Origin: Ilumatobacteraceae bacterium | Lineage (GTDB): Bacteria; Actinomycetota; Acidimicrobiia; Acidimicrobiales; Ilumatobacteraceae | Reading direction: 5' to 3' | NCBI GenBank assembly: GCA_009691255.1 | Contig: SHUT01000015.1 | Location: 1-37,657, forward strand | Length of the DNA stretch: 37,657 bases | Shown: positions 8,720-16,533 of the stretch, one piece after another | Position numbering within the stretch: the stretch's first letter is position 1 | Layout of the letters: each line of letters starts with the position of its first letter | Notes under the pieces: generated by a model | What the model saw: only the letters and a program-made list of their open reading frames with translations | What the model was told of the DNA's origin: nothing | Database searches by the model: none | Made by a program: the position numbers and the translations under genes

Positions 8720-8962
8720 GTGTGTTCGCTAATCGCCTTGGCATGGATCTCACGCTCAAAGCCTGCCACTTCGGGTCGTCAAATCAAAGTTCGACTCGAT
8801 GATCAACCAACACCTCTTTATGTCGAGCCATTACCGCGTCGCCGACTGCGCACTTCGGCAGCCCTTGGTGGTGGTTCAATTGTGGCGGGCGCAGTAGTTG
8901 CATGCGTCATTTCGTTCATACTTGTAGCACTTTTTAGCGCTATTACTAGCCTGTTGAACTAA
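8720..8962 (+). CDS. Small hypothetical membrane protein
   Basis: About 80 residues are read from a GTG at 8720. A TTG at 8738 or an ATG at 8645 are other possible starts, and the ATG would overlap the PDZ-Lon gene. The product has a polar middle with Pro and Arg (PLYVEPLPRRRLRTSAALGG) and a hydrophobic C-terminal helix (SIVAGAVVACVISFILVAL), so it looks tail-anchored. I recognise no family. It is divergent from the protease gene and ends four bases before the HEAT-repeat gene, so the two are probably translated together. Confidence 0.55.
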   Translation: MCSLIALAWISRSKPATSGRQIKVRLDDQPTPLYVEPLPRRRLRTSAALGGGSIVAGAVVACVISFILVALFSAITSLLN

Positions 8963-8966
8963 ACAG

Positions 8967-9599
8967 ATGGCAGAGGATTTTAAAACCATCGCAGCCAAAC
9001 GACTTGAAATAATTGAGGCTGGATTTTCGGGTGATGCAGACATCGTTCGTGCGGCACTAACGCATGCGTCTGGCGATGTCCGCTCAAGCGCACTCAGTTC
9101 TCTGCATCGGCTGCACGTCCTGAGTGCCACCGAACTAAGCGAGCATGTTGGTGATGTCTCCGAAATCGTACGCCGCAATGTTGCCCAGATTGCCGCTGAC
9201 TTTGATGCTGTTGATGTCGTTCCACTACTCACCGATCTCGATGTATTTGTTGCCGAAATGGCGGCATGGGCTTTAGGAGAACGCAATAACACAACTGATG
9301 CCGAATTATTTGCGCTGATTGATGCATCAGAAAATGCGCAAGAGCAACTAGTTCGCGAAGCAGCTACTGCTTCGCTTGGCGCCATCGGCGATGTTCGCGG
9401 GTTGCCAGCGATTCTGCGCGCATGCACGGACAAGCCAGCGATTCGGCGCCGCGCTGTCTTGGCACTTGCCCCATTTGAAGGAGTCGATGTCGACACTGCA
9501 TTAGAAAATGCGCTGACCGATCGAGATTGGCAAGTGCGCCAAAACGCGCAAGACATGCTCAACCCTCGCGATGGCGGTGGTGCTGTTATTGGCGAGTGA
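8967..9599 (+). CDS. HEAT-repeat protein
   Basis: The 210-residue product is built of tandem helical repeats. Repeat units are visible as DVRSSALSSLHRL (about 32-44), IVRRNVAQIAADF, FVAEMAAWALGE, LVREAATASLGAIGD, AIRRRAVLALAPFEG and WQVRQNAQDML. Each has the Arg/Ala-rich second helix typical of PBS-lyase/HEAT repeats. Such proteins are adaptors that bind protein partners; no enzyme motif is present. It follows the small membrane-protein gene by four bases. Its 3' end overlaps the convergent nitroreductase-family gene by 14 bases. Confidence 0.85.
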   Translation: MAEDFKTIAAKRLEIIEAGFSGDADIVRAALTHASGDVRSSALSSLHRLHVLSATELSEHVGDVSEIVRRNVAQIAADFDAVDVVPLLTDLDVFVAEMAAWALGERNNTTDAELFALIDASENAQEQLVREAATASLGAIGDVRGLPAILRACTDKPAIRRRAVLALAPFEGVDVDTALENALTDRDWQVRQNAQDMLNPRDGGGAVIGE

Positions 9600-10017
9600 G
9601 TCGAACGATTGGAATACGTCGTTGTGTCTTTGCTTGATACTTGTCGTAGTCTGGCCAGATTTTTGCCATCATGATCCATAGGCGATCTCGCTCGGCGCCG
9701 TCTGGCACAACCGACGCGATTGCTTGATACACATCAGATGCCACCTGCACAGTAACTACTGGATCATCAACGAGATTCAGATACCACAACGGGTGATTGG
9801 CGTCGCCGCCACGTGACGCGACAATAATGCAATCATCGCCATCTTTTCCGTAGATCAACGCGAGTCGACGCAACGCACCACTCTTACGACCCGTCGCTGT
9901 TAGTAGCAGACAAGGGACTCCGTTCCAGATGTGCCCTTCGGCGCCGTTGGTGTCTACATATTGCTTGATGTGATCAGCGACCCACGCGGTGGGACTGTCA
10001 AGGATTGGCGAAGTCAT
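9586..10017 (-). CDS. Deazaflavin (F420)-dependent nitroreductase family protein
   Basis: This 143-residue protein belongs to the Ddn-like split-beta-barrel family, actinobacterial F420H2-dependent reductases of quinones and nitro compounds. The motifs are LLLTATGRKSGALRR (about 37-51), YGKDGDDCIIVASRGGD (56-72), HPLWYLNL (75-82) and a Trp/Tyr-rich end (WPDYDKYQAKTQRRIPIVRL). The ATG at 10017 gives the usual family length. The open frame runs further upstream but overlaps tag there. It follows tag by four bases, so the two are probably cotranscribed, perhaps a damage or redox defence pair (inference). The substrate cannot be told from sequence. Confidence 0.88.
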   Translation of the reverse strand: MTSPILDSPTAWVADHIKQYVDTNGAEGHIWNGVPCLLLTATGRKSGALRRLALIYGKDGDDCIIVASRGGDANHPLWYLNLVDDPVVTVQVASDVYQAIASVVPDGAERDRLWIMMAKIWPDYDKYQAKTQRRIPIVRLTRQ

Positions 10018-10021
10018 GATC

Positions 10022-10615
10022 TTAGAGTAGCGCTTGCTGCCGCAACACTTCACATTCGTCATACACATGACAGTCGGCGACATGATCGTTGACGATACCC
10101 ATTGACTGCATAAACGCGTAAATCGTGGTTGGGCCGACAAACTTCCAGCCACGTTGGCGAAGTTCTTTTGAAAGCCGTTGCGATGCTTGTGTTTGAGCCG
10201 GTATGCCAGCCACTGTCTCTGCTTTTTGTTCTGCCTCTGACGGTGCGAACGACCAGACAAACGTGGCAAGTGATTCATTTGTGGCAAGTAGTTCTGTGCA
10301 GCGTTGTGCATTATTAATAGTAGCTTCTATCTTGCCTCGGTGACGAACGACGCCGACATCTTCAAGTATGCGTGCAACATCGTCTTGTGAAAATTCGGCT
10401 ACCTTTGCAATATCAAAATCACAAAAAGCTTGGCGAAAATTCTGACGCTTGCGCAAAATGGTTATCCAGCTTAATCCGGCTTGAAAACCTTCTAGGCAGA
10501 TCTTTTCAAATAATTTCTGGTCATCACGCATGGCGAATCCCCACTCTGTATCGTGGTAGCGCACATACAAAGGATCATCTCCGCACCATGAGCAACGCGG
10601 TGTCGTTGAATGCAT
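10022..10615 (-). CDS. tag: DNA-3-methyladenine glycosylase I
   Basis: This 197-residue protein removes N3-methyladenine from alkylated DNA, the first step of base excision repair. It opens with RCSWCGDDPLYVRYHDTEWG, the Tag signature. The zinc ligands known in E. coli Tag are conserved in spacing: Cys8 and His21 at the start, His178 and Cys182 at the end (NDHVADCHVY). The central EGFQAGLSWITIL and the helix after it form the base-binding region. Length and motifs match the family. The gene lies four bases upstream of the F420-type reductase gene and is likely cotranscribed with it. Confidence 0.96.
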   Translation of the reverse strand: MHSTTPRCSWCGDDPLYVRYHDTEWGFAMRDDQKLFEKICLEGFQAGLSWITILRKRQNFRQAFCDFDIAKVAEFSQDDVARILEDVGVVRHRGKIEATINNAQRCTELLATNESLATFVWSFAPSEAEQKAETVAGIPAQTQASQRLSKELRQRGWKFVGPTTIYAFMQSMGIVNDHVADCHVYDECEVLRQQALL

Positions 10616-10640
10616 CTGTAAATTTCAATAAAATAAGTGG

Positions 10641-11462
10641 CTAAATAGTCACAGTCAAAAGATCGTCACCAAGAAAAATCTCACCAGAAAAATGTGCGGC
10701 GGCAAGCGCACGCCATTCGTCTTCTTGGCCTGACTGCATTGCGGGCACATAGTGCGTCAGAATCAGCTTTTTAACTCCACCGCGTGTGGCGGTTTCTGCT
10801 GCTTGTTCGACACTGGAGTGATAATCCAAAATATCTCGAAAGCGTTGATTCGGAATCAGTTTGACGAGATCTTCGCGGATCACTGTTTGAACATATGCAG
10901 TTGCACCAGCACACAGTTCGTCAAGCCCAGCACACGGAATACCGTCGCCTCCGATCACGACCGACGTACCCTCATGATCGATGCGAAAAGCAACAGAGGG
11001 ATGCACAGGTTTGTGATCTGATGCAGCAACTCGGATAGAAGTTTCCCCCACCATAAATGTGTCGCCAGGCTCAACTTCGATCACCTTTAATTGAGGTTTC
11101 CAGTTGAGGTCTTCGTGGTGAGCAAGTCTGTACTCCGTGTCTGGTACAAGCATCGCCAAAATCGCATCGACGATTTCTTTTATGCGTGGCGGCCCATAAA
11201 TAGTGAGCTCTGCTGGCTGCGGATTCATCACCCAATGAGTTGTGATGACGTCATTCAGATCAGAAATATGGTCACTGTGTAAGTGCGTTATAAAAACCGT
11301 TGTCAAAAATGGGGGGAATACTCCGGCACCCATGACCCTTTGCATGACTCCGCGACCAGCATCTATCAAGATGACCGTTGTGCCAGCGCGCACCAGCGTG
11401 GCAGGTCCACCACGATTGAGGTCTGGTAATGGGTTTCCGGTTCCGAGCAGCGTGACATCCAT
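10641..11462 (-). CDS. Metallo-beta-lactamase-fold hydrolase (RNase Z/arylsulfatase-like)
   Basis: The 273-residue protein has the MBL-fold metal motif HLHSDH at residues 60-65, and further ligands are likely in the ASDHK segment, GGDG and LTHYVP. It begins MDVTLLGTGNPLPDLNRGGP, typical of the RNase Z-like and arylsulfatase-like branch, where two zinc ions activate water. It is longer than bare phosphonate-type PhnP proteins and lacks an obvious exosite arm, so it may act on a small molecule or ester rather than pre-tRNA. The substrate is not assignable. It is divergent from the HNH gene across a 174-base gap in which I see no clear element. Confidence 0.88.
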   Translation of the reverse strand: MDVTLLGTGNPLPDLNRGGPATLVRAGTTVILIDAGRGVMQRVMGAGVFPPFLTTVFITHLHSDHISDLNDVITTHWVMNPQPAELTIYGPPRIKEIVDAILAMLVPDTEYRLAHHEDLNWKPQLKVIEVEPGDTFMVGETSIRVAASDHKPVHPSVAFRIDHEGTSVVIGGDGIPCAGLDELCAGATAYVQTVIREDLVKLIPNQRFRDILDYHSSVEQAAETATRGGVKKLILTHYVPAMQSGQEDEWRALAAAHFSGEIFLGDDLLTVTI

Positions 11463-11636
11463 GGGATTTATTCCTTTTCCTAGACCGTCAATCTATCCTG
11501 TTGACTTTCTGCAACGCAGTTGAACCGTGGCACACCCTTCTTTTATGGTGACAGCAGTTGTTAGGCGTTCTGTTTCGCAATAACGACAGCATCGGCATTT
11601 TGGCCCAGTGGTACATACCAAACAAGGGCTTCAATC

Positions 11637-12893
11637 ATGACTTCTCCAGCCAATCTAAGTGCATTAATCACAACAAGTGACATGCTCGATACCGCCACAC
11701 TCACGGCAGACGGGGTGCGTCTAGCGCTCATCAATATCTCGCGTGTACAAGCATGGGTCGACTCACACAAGCTCGCCCTCAGCCGCCGACTACAACAACT
11801 CAAAAATGCATCGGCGTCAGTTGTCCCAGAACAGATAATGGCGCGTGCATGCTCAGTGTCTCGCACGGAGGCCACACGCGATTGCCGTCGTACGCATGTC
11901 CTTGATCTACTCCCCCAACTCGAGCAAGCATTCGATCAAGGCCACATCTCCGCTGCACACATTGACGCAGTTGCACGTACATTCGTGCATCTAAGCGACA
12001 ACGAACGCGCTCAGTTGGCGACCCGCGATGATTGGTTGGCAAAAGTTGCGTGTCATGCCACCCCTGACAATTTTGGTCGAGCAGTCAAACAAACTGTTGG
12101 CAGACTTCGCGCTGACGACGGCATTGGCTTACTTGACCGACAACGTCGTGCCGCTTGGTTGCGCCATTGGGTAGATCGCGATTCCGGAATGGTGTGCCTG
12201 CGCGGTGAGTTCGATCCAGAATCTGGATTACATCTCGTTGGACGACTCCAGCATCAAATAGACCAACTCGCCCACGGCCCCACCCCCGATACTTGCGTTG
12301 ACGGACAAATAAAACATGACCATCTCAATGCACTCGGTCTCGTAGCGTTGATTTCGCATGACACCGTAGGCGGATTAACAGACATTTCATCTGCTAACGC
12401 CCGAGCCGAGGTAAGCGTCATCGTTGATTACCGCACGTTGGCCTCAGGCATTCATTCCCAATCCGTGTTGCACACTGGCACCGGAATCGATATTCCCATC
12501 GAGACTGTTCGGCGCATTGCCTGCACCGCACATATTATTCCCGTTGTGTTAGGCACCGAAGGCGTGGTGCTCGACATGGGTCGTGCCACGCGGCTTGCCA
12601 GCAAACATCAGCGGCGCGCGCTCGAAGTCATGTACGAAACGTGTGCAATCCCAGACTGCACCACTCCAATTGCGCAGTGTCATCCGCATCATGTGCAGTT
12701 TTGGGCAATGGGTGGCTACACCGATCTCAATAATTTGGTGCCACTATGCAGTTTACATCATCGTTGCGTTCACGAAGGAGGCTGGAAAATTCATCTCAGT
12801 CCAACCAACCGACAGCTGCGCGTTCAAGAACCTGGGCATCCCCCCGCCACAACCTCTCTGCCAGGACAGATCCATCATGTCTCTGCCACCTAG
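11637..12893 (+). CDS. DUF222 / HNH endonuclease domain protein (13E12 repeat family)
   Basis: This 418-residue actinobacterial protein has a DUF222 region (about residues 30-300, helical, with RVQAWVDSHKLALSRRL and LPQLEQAFDQGHISAAHID) followed by a C-terminal HNH nuclease. The HNH part is near 335-385: CAIPDC, then CHPHHVQFWAMGG, then TDLNNLVPLCSLHHRCVHEGGW, so the two-Cys knuckle and the His/Asn/His metal set are all present. Members are multicopy in many actinobacteria and are suspected of mobility, though their role is unproven. A degraded transporter gene starts nine bases after its stop. Confidence 0.92.
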   Translation: MTSPANLSALITTSDMLDTATLTADGVRLALINISRVQAWVDSHKLALSRRLQQLKNASASVVPEQIMARACSVSRTEATRDCRRTHVLDLLPQLEQAFDQGHISAAHIDAVARTFVHLSDNERAQLATRDDWLAKVACHATPDNFGRAVKQTVGRLRADDGIGLLDRQRRAAWLRHWVDRDSGMVCLRGEFDPESGLHLVGRLQHQIDQLAHGPTPDTCVDGQIKHDHLNALGLVALISHDTVGGLTDISSANARAEVSVIVDYRTLASGIHSQSVLHTGTGIDIPIETVRRIACTAHIIPVVLGTEGVVLDMGRATRLASKHQRRALEVMYETCAIPDCTTPIAQCHPHHVQFWAMGGYTDLNNLVPLCSLHHRCVHEGGWKIHLSPTNRQLRVQEPGHPPATTSLPGQIHHVSAT

Positions 12894-12902
12894 AGTTTGT
12901 CC

Positions 12903-13379
12903 ATGCGTATCGTGTCGTTGTTGCCTTCCACTACGGAGATCGTGTGCGACCTCGGACTCGCCGATCAATTGTTGGGTGTCACCGTCGAGTGCAATTGGCC
13001 AGTCGGAGTGCGTGATGGCCGCGAAATCGTGGTTGGCACATTTACAGATCCCTCCATGAGTCCAGCCGACATCGACATCATCGTGCGTCAGCGTCTTGCG
13101 TGTGCAGCTGTTGTCTTACAAATTGATCCACAAAACTTGCATCAAGTGATTGAGTAAATCAACACAATTGCGTGCGCCGCTGGAGTCGCTCAAGGAGGCG
13201 CTGATCTCGTTGCGAGTTTGCATCGTCGACTTGCCCATGTGGCGACGTGTGTGGCGGGGCAACCACGCCGGCGTGTCTTTGCGCTGGAGTGGATCGATCC
13301 GCCATTTGGTGCTGGTCCTTGGGTGCCAGACATTGTGCATCTTTTACCTAGTGCATGTGCTTCGTCGTGTGCGCTAGAA
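12903..13379 (+). pseudogene. Degraded BtuF-like cobalamin/haem ABC substrate-binding protein
   Basis: The frame opens with MRIVSLLPSTTEIVCDLGL, the normal start of cytosolic-type BtuF-like periplasmic-binding proteins, and continues to IDPQNLHQVIE. A TAA at 13155 then interrupts it. The same frame goes on with recognisable family sequence, including an ALEWIDPPFGAGPWVPDIV motif, before similarity is lost near 13345. The family's middle block, about 50 residues with a PDLVLTQDLCRVC-type motif, is missing between VRQRLAC and VVLQIDP. So there are three lesions: an internal deletion, a nonsense codon and a lost C-terminal half. It is clearly non-functional as a binding protein. No transporter genes lie nearby. 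The end coordinate is approximate. Confidence 0.85.
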
Positions 13380-13401
13380 ATTGAGTCATACCGAAAATTA
13401 T

Positions 13402-13430
13402 GTGATTTAAATATTACGTATTTAAATCAC
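13402..13430. terminator. AT-rich perfect inverted repeat, possible bidirectional terminator
   Basis: Two perfect 12-base arms (13402-13413, gtgatttaaata, and 13419-13430) surround a five-base loop. The repeat spans the stop codon of the GNAT gene and follows the BtuF remnant. There is no long T tract on either strand, so terminator function is a guess from position. Confidence 0.4.
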
Positions 13431-13853
13431 GTAGCGATACACATTTGTGTCGCGCGCTACAAAGCCCATGCGCTGATACAAACGGTTTGCTGATTCGCGA
13501 GACGGACGCGATGTTAGTTCTACCGTGATGGCACCTTGTCGCCGAGCCTCCGAGATTGCTGCGGTATTGAGTGCTTCACCAACTCCGCGTCCGCGCGCCG
13601 ATTCGGCAACCACAACATCTTCGATCCATGCCCGAATAGCGGTGGGGATCAAGAAAACAGCAAGCGTGAGTGAACCCACAATGTGGCCATCGACGTGCGC
13701 TACAAAAATAGTGCTCGCATCTGAAGAAATGATTGCCTGTAATTGCTCTCGCGACGGTGGTGGGTTCGAAGAAGACAGTTGCGGAATAAGTTCGGCGAAA
13801 GCCTGCACGAGTTCGTCCGTGACTTCAGTTGCAATTGTGATTGTTGTACTCAT
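13422..13853 (-). CDS. GNAT family N-acetyltransferase
   Basis: From the ATG at 13853 the product has 143 residues and one GNAT domain. The acetyl-CoA pyrophosphate loop is VAESARGRGVGEAL (about 82-95). The C-terminal SRESANRLYQRMGFVARDTNVYRY is the usual beta-6/beta-7 end of small-molecule or peptide acetyltransferases. I prefer 13853 over an ATG at 13880 because an AAGGCGGG lies just before it. The substrate cannot be told. The gene converges on the BtuF pseudogene, and its stop codon lies inside a perfect inverted repeat. Confidence 0.88.
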   Translation of the reverse strand: MSTTITIATEVTDELVQAFAELIPQLSSSNPPPSREQLQAIISSDASTIFVAHVDGHIVGSLTLAVFLIPTAIRAWIEDVVVAESARGRGVGEALNTAAISEARRQGAITVELTSRPSRESANRLYQRMGFVARDTNVYRYVI

Positions 13854-13926
13854 TGACCCGCCTTGGTATCTGTTTTCCATTCTTACCCGTGAGAGCGCTG
13901 ACTGGTGAGTGTTATAAGGTTATCCA

Positions 13927-14826
13927 ATGGATTCAACGCAACTCAGCCTTGACGCCCGTCGACTTGGGGCCGCCCTCGAACCGATTATTGGCCAGGTGTA
14001 TTTCTCAAAAGAATGCCATGCCAACTATGTGGCGTTGGGATTCGGGCCAAGCCTTGGAGATTTCAACGGTGTTCCTGCACCAGATGGTGCCGCATACTTT
14101 TGCAGCCGTGGTTCTCTGCTGGGTCAAGTACCTGGCGAACTCATTGCGGCTGCGTTTGCCGTCTTTAATCCTGCCGCCGTTGTGCCGGCCGTGACATACG
14201 GATGGACACTTACTGACGCCAAAACAATTTGTGCTGCACGTGACGACGGAGCGATTGCTCAACTGCATCGCGTCATTGGTGAGCAACCAAATGGCGCGCA
14301 ACGTGCATCCGAAATTTTGCAGGCGGCCGTTGCATCATTGCGACCAGAAGGACGGCCGTTATTCGCTGGTGCGTTGTCACAGACAACTCCTGATTCTGTT
14401 GTCGGCAAAGTTTGGAGACTCGGAGACATGTTGCGTGAATATCGTGGCGACAGCCATACCGCCGCCTGGATCAGCGCCGGACTTGATGCCACAGAAATCG
14501 GCCTCATCTCAGAACTATATTGGGGTCTGCCCATGCGCTCTTACAGTCGCACTCGGGCGTGGACTGATGCCGACTTTGATGCCGCCACTGAGCGCCTGAT
14601 GTCTCGCGCCATAGTGGCAGACGGGGCCTTGACACCCTTTGGACGCCAAATGCGTGAAGATATAGAGATCCAAACAGATGAACAAATGCGCACCATGGCT
14701 ATCAGCCTCGGAGATCGACTGCACGAAGTATGCGACATCATCGAACCATGGGGTGCAGCCGTTCGCGTAGCCCGCGGATACCCCGCAGCGGGTCCGCATG
14801 ATTTAGCAAAAGCTGCGGGTAGTTGA
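13927..14826 (+). CDS. SCO6745 family protein (winged-helix-like, function unknown)
   Basis: This 299-residue protein fits the SCO6745 family of actinobacteria. The hallmarks are an N-terminal ALEPIIGQVYFSKECHANYVALGF segment, a pair of repeated helical halves, and the HTAAWISAGLDATEIGLISELYWGLP motif followed by YSRTRAWTDADFDAATERL. The last half resembles a MarR-like winged helix (LTPFGRQMREDIEIQTDE). Its biochemical role is unknown in the literature I recall. It has no signal or membrane segment. It is followed after 30 bases by a PAC2-family gene, possibly in one transcript. Confidence 0.8.
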   Translation: MDSTQLSLDARRLGAALEPIIGQVYFSKECHANYVALGFGPSLGDFNGVPAPDGAAYFCSRGSLLGQVPGELIAAAFAVFNPAAVVPAVTYGWTLTDAKTICAARDDGAIAQLHRVIGEQPNGAQRASEILQAAVASLRPEGRPLFAGALSQTTPDSVVGKVWRLGDMLREYRGDSHTAAWISAGLDATEIGLISELYWGLPMRSYSRTRAWTDADFDAATERLMSRAIVADGALTPFGRQMREDIEIQTDEQMRTMAISLGDRLHEVCDIIEPWGAAVRVARGYPAAGPHDLAKAAGS

Positions 14827-14856
14827 AGCCCAAGATGGCGATAACTTAGAGCCTTA

Positions 14857-15774
14857 ATGACGGAGATTGACCACGTCCGCTGGCTCTCGAAGCCAACAAT
14901 GCACAGCCCCGTCATCATCTCTGCTTTTACAGGCTGGAACGATGCTGCAGATGCCGCGAGTACGGCGGTTCGCACATTGATTGAGGCATGGAACGCGATT
15001 CCGTTGGCAGAAATCGACCCCGAAGGCTTCACTGATTTTGCCAGCATCCGCCCCATTGTGCGTTTGAAAGACGGAGTCACTCGAACAATTGTGTGGCCAA
15101 CTGTCACGATGTGGCATGCATCGACTCCGGGCAGCGATGTCATCCTTGTACTTGGTCCAGAACCAAGTTTGCGGTGGAGATTATTTAGCGAACAAATCCT
15201 GAGCGTGGCGTCACATTTTAATGCATCGATGATGATCTCGCTTGGTGCGTTACTCGCTGACGTACCACATAACAAACCGATTCAACTGATTGGCACTGCA
15301 AGTGACTCGACCATGATTGAGCGGTTCGATCTACAACGCTCGCAGTACGAAGGTCCAACCGGCATTTTGGGAGTACTACTTGATGCATGCAACGACGCAT
15401 CGCTGCCATCTGCTTCTTTATGGGCTGCTGTTCCGGCCTATGCATCGCAAGTTCCATCACCAAAGGCGGCTGCAGCTCTGATTACTCGTGCCGGAGAAAT
15501 CATCGGCACTCCCGCGCCAGTTGGGTTGCTGCAAGATGCCATCGAGACATACGAGCGTCGCGTGAATCAGATCGTCGACGAAGACGAAGACCTTGCCGCT
15601 TACGTACAAAGGCTTGACTCGTCTGGCGAAGGAGACTACGAAGAAGAAGACGAAGACGAAGACGAAGACGACGGACAAATGTCGTTTGATTTCGATGAAG
15701 ATAACGCGGAGGTTTCTGCAACATCACTTGTTGATGAGGTCGAACAGTTTTTGCGTGATCAAGAAAAACCTTAA
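14857..15774 (+). CDS. PAC2 family (proteasome assembly chaperone-like) protein
   Basis: The product has 305 residues, of which 1-235 match the PAC2 fold: VIISAFTGWNDAADAAS near 20-36, VILVLGPEPSLRWRLFSEQIL near 95-115, then GALLADVPHNKP and GPTGILGVLLDAC. PAC2 proteins are common in actinobacteria that carry a 20S proteasome, though their exact role in bacteria is unsettled. An unusual acidic tail (about 235-280) contains an almost pure Glu/Asp run encoded by tandem gaagac hexamers, followed by a short helix at the end. The tail may bind a basic partner (inference). It converges on the Nudix gene. Confidence 0.85.
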   Translation: MTEIDHVRWLSKPTMHSPVIISAFTGWNDAADAASTAVRTLIEAWNAIPLAEIDPEGFTDFASIRPIVRLKDGVTRTIVWPTVTMWHASTPGSDVILVLGPEPSLRWRLFSEQILSVASHFNASMMISLGALLADVPHNKPIQLIGTASDSTMIERFDLQRSQYEGPTGILGVLLDACNDASLPSASLWAAVPAYASQVPSPKAAAALITRAGEIIGTPAPVGLLQDAIETYERRVNQIVDEDEDLAAYVQRLDSSGEGDYEEEDEDEDEDDGQMSFDFDEDNAEVSATSLVDEVEQFLRDQEKP

Positions 15775-15792
15775 TTCTGTACTGCTAAATAT

Positions 15793-16491
15793 TTAGAATT
15801 CTCCGCGCCACAATTGCTCACGTGGTGGATCAAACGTTGCAGAGGTACGGGTGCCGTTAATTGCATCAAAGGCCATCGGACCCCACCAACTTGCACCCGC
15901 CGTCGGATTTGGGAGTTCGTCTGGACCAAACCAACCGACGCCACTTGTCTCTAGTGGGTGACCATTTAGATCGCCACCCACTGCTTTCATGTGAAACAGC
16001 AACATATACATTCCAAAGCGCGAGAATCCCATCCGCATTCCGTCAACCACGCCGAGCAGTTGCAATGGTTCTGCGATTATTCCCGTTTCTTCGTGTACTT
16101 CTTTCATGGCAACCTCTGACGCTGAGTAACCAACGTCTGCCCAACCAGTCGGATATAGCCACACACCGGAGTCAGCTCGTTGTACAAGCAAGATTTTCCC
16201 TTCATCGTTGCCCACGATTGCGCCAATCGCAACTTTTGGGGTGACGTATCCGGGTACACCTTGACCAATTGACTGCATCCACTCCTGTACAAAGTGGTCT
16301 TGTTCGCGGCGTACTTCAAGTGATTCGTCTGAGGCGCTTTTAATGTCTCCAGCCACTTTTAGAATTTCTTCGTATCGCTCTCGTTCATACAGACTTTGGG
16401 TGAAACCTATTCCGGTGCGGGCAATCGCGGCGAGTGTTTCGCTCCAACGAATCAAATCGCGAGCGAGGTCTTTGGGGTTGATGTCACTCAC
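15793..16491 (-). CDS. Nudix hydrolase with N-terminal helical domain
   Basis: The GTG at 16491 gives a 232-residue protein. Residues 1-75 form the helical N-terminal domain found in a Gram-positive Nudix branch (DLIRWSETLAAIARTGIGF), and VPGYVTPKVAIGAIV begins the Nudix fold. The Nudix box reads GWADVGYSASEVAMKEVHEETGI. The REUXEE core is KEVHEE, so the Arg is Lys, and the Glu expected after GWADVG is Tyr. The metal-binding EE pair is intact, so it may hydrolyse a nucleoside diphosphate derivative, but altered activity is possible. It follows glnD by about 40 bases and is the last gene of the groEL-headed series. Confidence 0.87.
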   Translation of the reverse strand: MSDINPKDLARDLIRWSETLAAIARTGIGFTQSLYERERYEEILKVAGDIKSASDESLEVRREQDHFVQEWMQSIGQGVPGYVTPKVAIGAIVGNDEGKILLVQRADSGVWLYPTGWADVGYSASEVAMKEVHEETGIIAEPLQLLGVVDGMRMGFSRFGMYMLLFHMKAVGGDLNGHPLETSGVGWFGPDELPNPTAGASWWGPMAFDAINGTRTSATFDPPREQLWRGEF

Positions 16492-16533
16492 AGCCCTAAC
16501 AGTACTGCGTTCACAGCACGCTCAGTCACGGCA

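Noticed and set aside
12894-12902. Cobalamin riboswitch before the BtuF remnant
   Set aside because: Only nine bases separate it from the HNH gene, too few for a riboswitch.
13155-13157. Possible recoding of the in-frame stop in the BtuF-like gene
   Set aside because: The codon is TAA, not TGA, so selenocysteine is excluded, and the gene has two other lesions.
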